Positions 57,063 through 64,000 of a stretch of DNA of 64,000 nt are shown in pieces. Both the position numbers and the translations under genes were made by a program. The stretch lies in the NCBI RefSeq assembly GCF_902167145.1, contig NC_050105.1, forward strand, positions 141,345,988-141,409,987, read 5' to 3'. The notes under the pieces were generated by a model, which worked only from the letters and a program-made list of their open reading frames with translations, searched no databases and had not been told where the DNA came from. Positions within the stretch are counted from its first letter, which is position 1. Each line of letters starts with the position of its first letter. Source of the DNA: Zea mays (lineage: Eukaryota; Streptophyta; Magnoliopsida; Poales; Poaceae).

Positions 57063-59883
57063 GTCTCTCCCGGTTCATGTTCCCACTCTCCGTTCCCACA
57101 TGAGGCGACGAACCATGGTGCTCTCCAACTATCCACAACGCTCTCCTTCAATCTGTGGCCCCACTGCCATCAACAACGACGCCGCTCCACTGCACCCACG
57201 GACACCGGGAAAGACGATCAACTCGGAACCTCCTCAAGACTTCGTCCCTCTACGCCACGCGTGGGGTCCCCCACTGTCACACTAACCCTCACCTTCGACC
57301 TCAAGGACTCACCGATTTTCTAGCGGGTTTATGCAGGATTTGTCTCCCTCTTGTACTCCGATTTTTCTTTTAATGTGATTTTATGACTTATTTGGTGGAT
57401 TTTAATTCTTATATTTTGGCTGCGATTTGGGACGAATTTCTTGAAGGATTTTGGTGATAGAACATGTGAGGAGACTTCTTAATCTTTAGTTGATTTAATC
57501 CCCTCAAGCGCCTTCGTTTTTGGTTTCCCCAAAAATTCCCATTTCAAATGGTTCATGAATCTCTTTTAAAAAATAGTTTGTTTATGGTTTTTGTGAGTAC
57601 GCGGTGAGGGCCTTATGCCTGTCAGATTTGATTCGTTTAGATTTAACATTTTTCAGGAAAATCTGAAGTACAGTATGTTATGTATCAACTTTTTAGATGA
57701 CAACAACTAGCCTGCTCTCCTTAAAATTTACAGTCCATTTACCTATGCCTTTCAGTGTCCATGGGGCTGTTGTTGTGAAGCCTTGCAATTCATTTGTTGG
57801 TTCAGTAGAGTCTGCAACATGATCATTTAATTATATACCTTCACTTCTCTAAAACGTCAAATATTCTTCATATGATATTTTCCTATCCGAGGGAGGCTCT
57901 GAAAGCCTATATTCAGACCATCAAGGAAGCGAAGAACAGAATACTTTCCTCCACAAGCTACCACAGGTGCAGAGCCAAGCAGTGGGCATGCTACAATCTG
58001 CTGAAGGAGCACAGGGACATTCAGGTTCTCTACCATGATGATGGAGTGAAAGACAACCCCTCTATAAATGGCAGCAAAGAGCAACAGGGAAGAAGGCCAG
58101 CACTGGATTGCAAACGGGCTTGGTTCGCTATGAAGGATACTGGAAGGTAAATTGTTTGCTAGGCAAAAACCTTCCTATAGATCTCCCGGGTCACTCTTAC
58201 CATTTCCATTGATCCATTGATCAGCATTAAGCATGCACTAATAACGGTTCATCGTTGTAGAAACCGAGGAGTAGATCAAATGGCTAAATGGAGAGGCAGA
58301 AAAACGCATATTGAATTTTGATCCTGTAGATGAACCCATTAGACAGCTTGGTTTTGCGTGGGTATGCTGCTTATCTCTCTTTCTATAATATGTGAATGTG
58401 ATAAGGCATTTAACACAATCAGTAAACATTGTGGTTTCAGTTTCATTGAATTTCAGAAAGCTAGAGAGTGAATTTTATTTGTTTTTCATCATGTAGACCT
58501 TATTAATTCCCCCGTTCTTTCCCTTGGCTAAAAAATCGAGTTTGCAATGCAGTTCAATAGAGTATACCCAGTTCTCTCTCTATGTTTATCCTAAATTTAG
58601 AAAGCGATACTATTGGGGGGCACTTCCATTCAAAATCGATGGCTGTCTTTTTGACCCATTATTATAGAGGAATCTAAAATCTCTTATTTAATTCACCTGA
58701 CCATCAATCTTTCTGTAGCTTAATTATCGATTCTTCTATATTATTATATCCTCGACGACATTGCTCTGCATGTATGTATTATCCTTCTATTGGGTGTATG
58801 TGATCAAGATTAGAGCAGCCGAGCAATTGCCAATTTGGAAGGCTATGTTGAAGACACCAGCATCAATTATTTTGATTATCTATTGTTTTCTGTGTATGGT
58901 TTGTGGGTGGTTTATTTGTCTTCCATTTATTTGTACTAAACGGGTTCCATGCTTTTGGATCCTATGCCTATAACTTCACATCATCAATGAACAATGTGTA
59001 GAATACTTCTATTTAATCGGGACTAGCATCTAGATAAGTAACAGCTGGACCGTTGTTGCCTGTATAACTTCCGGAATCTTGATGTGGACCGTTGTCGAAT
59101 TCTCACCATGGCGCAACTAATGTTCAGGTTTGCCGGCTCCAGAACAAGGCTCGCAATGCCCAATGTATTTCATTCTATATTGTCTATCCTTTGTGTAGGT
59201 TTTATTTACTTGTTAGTCTATTATTCTCTATACCTGCAATGTAGCACATACTATTAGCATGACCCTCCACTCATTTGTTCACATTCTGAATTTTATATAT
59301 TTTTATAGTTCCTGAATTTGATTGCTCATAAATACCTTGTCTGAAATCTGTTACTTTTTTATGCATTACACTTATAGTGAAAATATCAACTGCCACTTGG
59401 GACATGCCTGATAAATAACTGAAGTTGACCTCATGTTCTGTGCAATATTGTTTTCTTCACCTGGTATAAGCTCTATGGACACCCATGGAACTGAACTTTG
59501 TTGGAGTCCAACTTGGCCACATCATATATTTAATTATTATTGACTATCTGATGCTCTTTTAGGGCAACCTTTGGAAAATAGATCACACTGTATTATTTTG
59601 AATCACATCAATTTAGTTTCATTTGTCGATTGGGATAGAAGCCTTTTTCTGCTGCAAAGAACATGCATAATTCACATGTTTTGCTTTACTCAAATCATAA
59701 TCTAATAATTATTTTAAAGCTTCACATTTATGAGTTGATGCGATTGTTGACAAATTAACCTCATTCGTCATTACAATGAGTAGGACCATTTGATGATTCT
59801 TCGCTTTCATTTTCATTCCTTCTATTTGTTTTATAAGGCATGCAGGAGCACTTCACATTCATTAAGGCAGGAGCGCTGCCCAT
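57063..59883. other. Intron-like and intergenic sequence, no gene recognised
   Basis: This T-rich sequence resembles plant introns. A 92-codon ORF at 57872-58150 (starting MIFSYPREALKAYIQ) and an adjoining segment to about 58350 could be further captured exons, but no family was recognised. A second-frame reading of the same stretch is equally plausible. Confidence 0.35.
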
Positions 59884-61186
59884 TGAAAGTCGCCTAGAGG
59901 GGGGGTGAATAGGGCGAAACTGAAATTTACAAATATTAACACAACTACAAGCCGGGTTAGCGTTAGGAATAATAACGAGTCCGAGAAAGAGGGTGCAAAA
60001 ACAAATCGCAAGCGAATGAAGAGTGTGACACGCGGATTTGTTTTACCGATGTTCGGTTCTTGCAAACCTACTCCCCGTTGAGGTGGTCACAAAGACCGGG
60101 TCTCTTTCAACCCTTTCCCTCTCTCAAACGGTTCCTCGGACCGAGTGAGCTTCTTTTCTCAAATCAAACCGGGAACAAAACTTCCCCGCAAGGACCACCA
60201 CACAATTGGTGTCTCTTGCCTCGTTTACAATGGAGTTTTGATCACAAGAACAAGTGAGAAAGAAAGAAGCAATCCAAGCGCAAGAGCTCAAAAGAACACG
60301 ACAAATCTCTCTCGCTAATCACTAAAGTCTTGTGTGGAATTGGAGAGGATTTGATCACTTGGGTGTGTCTTGTATTGAATGCCTAGCTCTTGTAAGTGGT
60401 TGAGAAGTGGAAAACTTGGATGCAATGAATGGTGGGTGGTTGGGGGTATTTATAGACCCAACCACCAAACTAGCTGTTTGGTGGAGGCTATCTGTCGCAT
60501 GGTGCACCGGACAGTCCGGTGCACACCGGACAGTGTCTGGTGCGCCAGCCACGTCACCAGGCCATTGGGTTCCGACCGTTGGAGCTCTAACTGCTGGGCC
60601 CGCCTGGATGTCCGGTGGCGCACCGGACATGCACTGTAGAGTGTCTGGTGCGCCACTTCGCGCGTGCCTGACTTCTGCGCGCTCTGGCGCGCATTTAATG
60701 CCTCTGCAGGTGACCGTTGGCGTGAAGTAGCCGTTGCTCCGCTGGCTCACCGGACAGTGTCCGGTGCACACCGGACATGTCCGGTGAATTATAGCGGAGC
60801 GAATTCCCGAAGCTGGCGAGTTCCTGAGACGCTCTTCCTTGGAGCACCAGACACTGTCCGGTGTACACCGGACAGTCCGGTAAATTATAGCGGAGCGCCT
60901 CTGGATTTTTCCGAAGGTGAGGAGTTCAGCGTGAAGTCCCCTGGTGCACCGGACACTGTCCGGTGGTGCACCGGACACTATCCGGTGCGCCAGACCAGGG
61001 CACACTTCGGTTGTCCCTTTGCTCTTTTGTTGAACCCAATTCTTGGTCTTTTTATTGGCTAAGTGTGAACATTTGACACCTGTATAACTTATAGACTAGA
61101 GCAAACTAGTTAGTCAAATTATTTGTGTTGGGCAATTCAACCACCAAAATTAATTAGAAAATAGGTATAAGCCTAATTCCCTTTCA
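59884..61186 (-). repeat. 3' LTR of copia element 5
   Basis: This 1303-bp LTR starts TGAAAGGGAATTAGGC on the minus strand and ends CGACTTTCA. It has the CACCGGAC..GTCCGGTG palindrome array at 60503-60990 and matches the LTR at 1862-3167 closely in layout. Confidence 0.9.
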
Positions 61187-61204
61187 ATCTCCCCCTTTTT
61201 GGTG
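61187..61204 (-). other. Polypurine tract of copia element 5
   Basis: The minus strand reads CACCAAAAAGGGGGAGAT directly before the 3' LTR, identical to the tract of element 3. Confidence 0.82.
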
Positions 61205-61999
61205 ATTGATGCCAACACAAACCAAAGCAAGTATAGAAATGCATAATTGAACTAGTTTGCATAGTGTAAGTGCAAAGGTTGCTTGGAATTGAGCCAATAT
61301 AAATACTTATAAGATGCACATGGATTGTTTCTTCATTTCTAACATTTTGGACCACGCTTGCACCACTTGTTTTGTTTTTGCAAATTCTTTTGTAAATCTT
61401 TTTCAAAGTTCTTTTGCAAATAGTCAAAGGTAAATGAATAGGATTTTGCGAAGCATTTTCAAGATTTGAAATTTTCTCCCCCTGTTTCAAATGCTTTTCT
61501 TTTGACTAAAACAAAACTCCCCCTAGATGAAATCCTCCTCTTAGTGTTCAAGAGGGTTTTAAGTTATCAGTTTTGAAAATTCTAGTTTCTTCCCCTTTGG
61601 AACATAATAAGATACCAATTTGAAATTTCCAATTGAAAATTATTTTAAAATTAGGTGGTGGTGCGGTCCTTTTGCTTTGGGCTAATACTCTCTCCCCCTT
61701 TGGCATGAATCGCCAAAAATGGAGTCATTAGAGCCCTTAGAATTACTTTCTCCCCCTTTGGTCATAAATAAATGAGTGAAGATTATACCAAAGACGGAGT
61801 CCGTCTCCCCCAAAGATGGAGAGTTGCCTGGAGCGACGACGAAGGATGAGTTACGGAGTGGAAGCCTTTGTCTTCGCAGAAGACTCCAATTCCCTTTCAA
61901 TATACCTATGACTTGGTTTATAATAAACTTGAAAACACATTAGTCATAGCATATGAGAGAGACATGATCAAAGGTATATGAATGAGCTATATGTGCAAT
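61205..61999 (-). other. 3' untranslated region of copia element 5
   Basis: Pyrimidine-rich patches (ctccccct) on the plus strand recur as in element 3. No ORF was recognised. Confidence 0.5.
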
Positions 62000-64000
62000 T
62001 TAACAAAAGAAGTTCCTAGAATCAAGAATATTTAGCTCATGCCTAAGTTTGTTAAAAGTTTGTTCATCTAGTGGCTTGGTAAAGATATCGGCTAATTGAT
62101 CTTTAGTGTTAATATATGAAATCTCAATATCTCCCTTTTGTTGGTGATCCCTTAGAAAATGATACTGAATGGCTATGTGTTTAGTGCGGCTATGCTCAAC
62201 GGGATTATCCGCCATGCGGATTGCACTCTCATTATCACATAGAAGAGGAACTTTGGTTAGTTTGTAACCATAGTCCCTAAGGGTTTGCCTCATCCAAAGT
62301 AGTTGCGCGCAACAATGGCCCGCGGCAATGTACTCGGCCTCGGCGGTAGAAAGAGCCACCGAATTTTGCTTCTTTGAAGCCCAAGACACCAAAGATCTTC
62401 CCAAGAACTGGCAAGTCCCCGATGTGCTCTTTCTATTGATTTTACACCCCGCCCAATCGGCATCCGAATAACCAATTAAATCAAATGTGGATCCCCTAGG
62501 ATACCAAAGCCCAAACTTAGGAGTATAAACCAAATATCTCAAGATTCGTTTTACGGCCGTGAGGTGAGCTTCCTTAGGGTCGGCTTGGAATCTTGCACAC
62601 ATGCATACAGAGAGCATTATATCCGGTCGAGATGCACATAAATATAGTAAAGAACCTATCATCGACCGGTATACCTTTTGATCGACGGATTTACCTCCCT
62701 CGTCGAGGTCGAGATGCCCATTGGTTCCCATGGGTGTCTTGATGGGCTTGGCATCCTTCATCCCAAACTTGTTTAGAATGTCTTGATTGTACTTCGTTTG
62801 GCTTAGGAAGGTGCCCTCTTGGAGTTGTTTTACTTGAAATCCTAAGAAATATTTCAACTCCCCCATCATAGACATCTCAAATTTCTGTGTCATGATCCTA
62901 CTAAATTCTTCACATGTAGACTCGTTAGTAGACCCAAATATAATGCCATCAACATAAATTTGGCATACAAACAAGTCATTTTCAAGAGTTTTAGTGAAGA
63001 GTGTGGGATCGGCTTTTCCAACTTTGAATCCATTAGTGATAAGAAAATCTCTAAGGCATTCATACCATTCTCTTGGGGCTTGCTTGAGCCCATAAAGCGC
63101 CTTAGAGAGTTTGTATACATGGTTAGGGTACTCACTATCTTCAAAGCCGGGAGGTTGCTCAACATAGACCTCTTCCTTGATTGGTCCATTTAGAAAGGCA
63201 CTCTTCACGTCCATTTGATAAAGCTTGAAGCCATGGTAAGTAGCATAGGCCAATAATATACAAATTGACTCAAGCCTAGCTACGGGTGCATAGGTTTCAC
63301 CGAAATCCAAACCTTCGACTTGGGAGTATCCTTTGGCCACAAGTCAGGCTTTGTTCCTTATCACCACACCATGCTCATCTTGCTTGTTGCGGAAAACCCA
63401 TTTGGTTCCTACAATATTTTGATTAGGACGTGGAACTAAATGTCATACCTTATTCCTAGTGAAGTTGTTGAGCTCCTCTTGCATCGCTACCACCCAATCC
63501 GAATCTTGAAGTGCTTCCTCTACCCTGTGTGGCTCAATAGAGGATACAAAAGAGTAATGCTCACAAAAATGTGCAACACGAGATCTAGTAGTTACCCCCT
63601 TATGAATGTCGCCGAGGATGGTGTCGACGAGGTGATCTCGTTGGATTGCTTGGTGGACTCTTGGGTGTGGCGGCCTTGGTTCTTCATCCTCCTTGTCTTG
63701 ATCATTTGCATCTCCCCCTTGATTATTGCTGTCATCTTGAGGTGGCTCATTTGCTTGATCTTCTCCTTCATCAACTTGAGCCTCATCCTCATTTTGAGTT
63801 GGTGGAGATGTTTGCGTGGAGGAGGATGGTTGATCTTGTGTATTTGGAGACTCTTCGGATTCCTTAGGACACACATCCCCAATGGACATGTTCCTTAGCG
63901 CGATGCACGGAGCCTCTTCATCACCTATCTCATCAAGATCAACTTGCTCTACTTGAGAGCCGTTAGTTTCATCAAACACAACGTCACAAGAAACTTCAAC
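62000..64000 (-). pseudogene. Copia element 5 pol, C-terminal part with two stops
   Basis: The frame is continuous from the right edge to the natural stop at 62000, apart from TGA codons at 63443-63445 (where a Trp is expected after TRNKV) and 63344-63346 (where an Arg is expected in NKARLVAKG). It covers the end of integrase, the acidic Gln/Pro-rich linker, RT ([14 protein letters not shown], then YVDGIIFGS) and RNase H ([26 protein letters not shown]). The RT catalytic motif reads YVDG instead of YVDD, losing one of the two essential aspartates. With both nonsense codons this makes the copy non-autonomous. Confidence 0.92.

Larger units (their letters stand above)
59884..64000 (-). mobile_element. 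Copia element 5 (same LTR type as element 1), 3' half
   Basis: This is the 3' portion of a minus-strand copia element: 3' LTR (59884-61186), PPT, untranslated region and pol running off the right edge. Left flank bases are cccat. Two nonsense codons in pol show it is defective. Confidence 0.9.

Noticed and set aside
57872..58150. A 92-codon ORF as a gene
   Set aside because: No family recognised, no splice or start context, and another frame is also open. It is noted only as a possible captured exon.

Overview
The window is a stretch of a large grass genome, most likely maize (Zea mays) or a close relative. This is inferred from deeply nested LTR retrotransposons (SIRE/Opie-type copia and Tekay-type chromovirus), grass-type MITEs, and one GC-rich, intron-containing plant gene in a transposon-poor island. 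No bacterial features, tRNA, rRNA or CRISPR array were seen.

Layout. (1) 1-3167: the 5' part of a minus-strand copia element (gag, PBS, 5' LTR) that runs off the left edge. (2) 3168-40851: one plus-strand L1-type LINE cut into pieces by younger insertions. Copia element 2 (4478-25152) split the first codons of LINE ORF2 and is itself split by copia element 3 (7324-16242). A Tekay-type gypsy element (26030-37869) split ORF2 again between the endonuclease and reverse transcriptase. Target-site duplications (TSDs) support each junction: gaaac for element 3, cgcaa for gypsy, ctggc/ccggc for element 2. The LINE ends in a CAA/TAA microsatellite. (3) 41397-43675: the one convincing host gene, a glycerol-3-phosphate permease-type MFS transporter with a 5'-UTR intron and one short coding intron. 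(4) 43676-59883: a mosaic of small repeats and gene debris: a probable solo LTR, several MITEs, a 1.2-kb non-autonomous hAT-like element with an 8-bp TSD, a 149-bp tandem repeat beside a captured type-A response-regulator fragment, LTR scraps, and a chimeric pseudogene that joins oxalyl-CoA-synthetase-like (AAE3) exons to a TPR exon. (5) 59884-64000: the 3' LTR and decayed pol of another minus-strand copia element that runs off the right edge.

Functionally, the copia and gypsy elements encode gag, protease, integrase, RT and RNase H. Element 3 and the gypsy element look structurally intact and young. The most unusual signals are extra sense-strand ORFs: a 337-aa ORF between the 5' LTR and gag of the gypsy element, and a roughly 500-codon third ORF downstream of pol in copia element 2. 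Splice-acceptor-like tracts sit exactly at several ORF starts (extra ORF, gag, pol, third ORF), which suggests that these elements may use splicing to express separate ORFs. All homology calls come from reading motifs by eye. LTR ages are hand counts and approximate.
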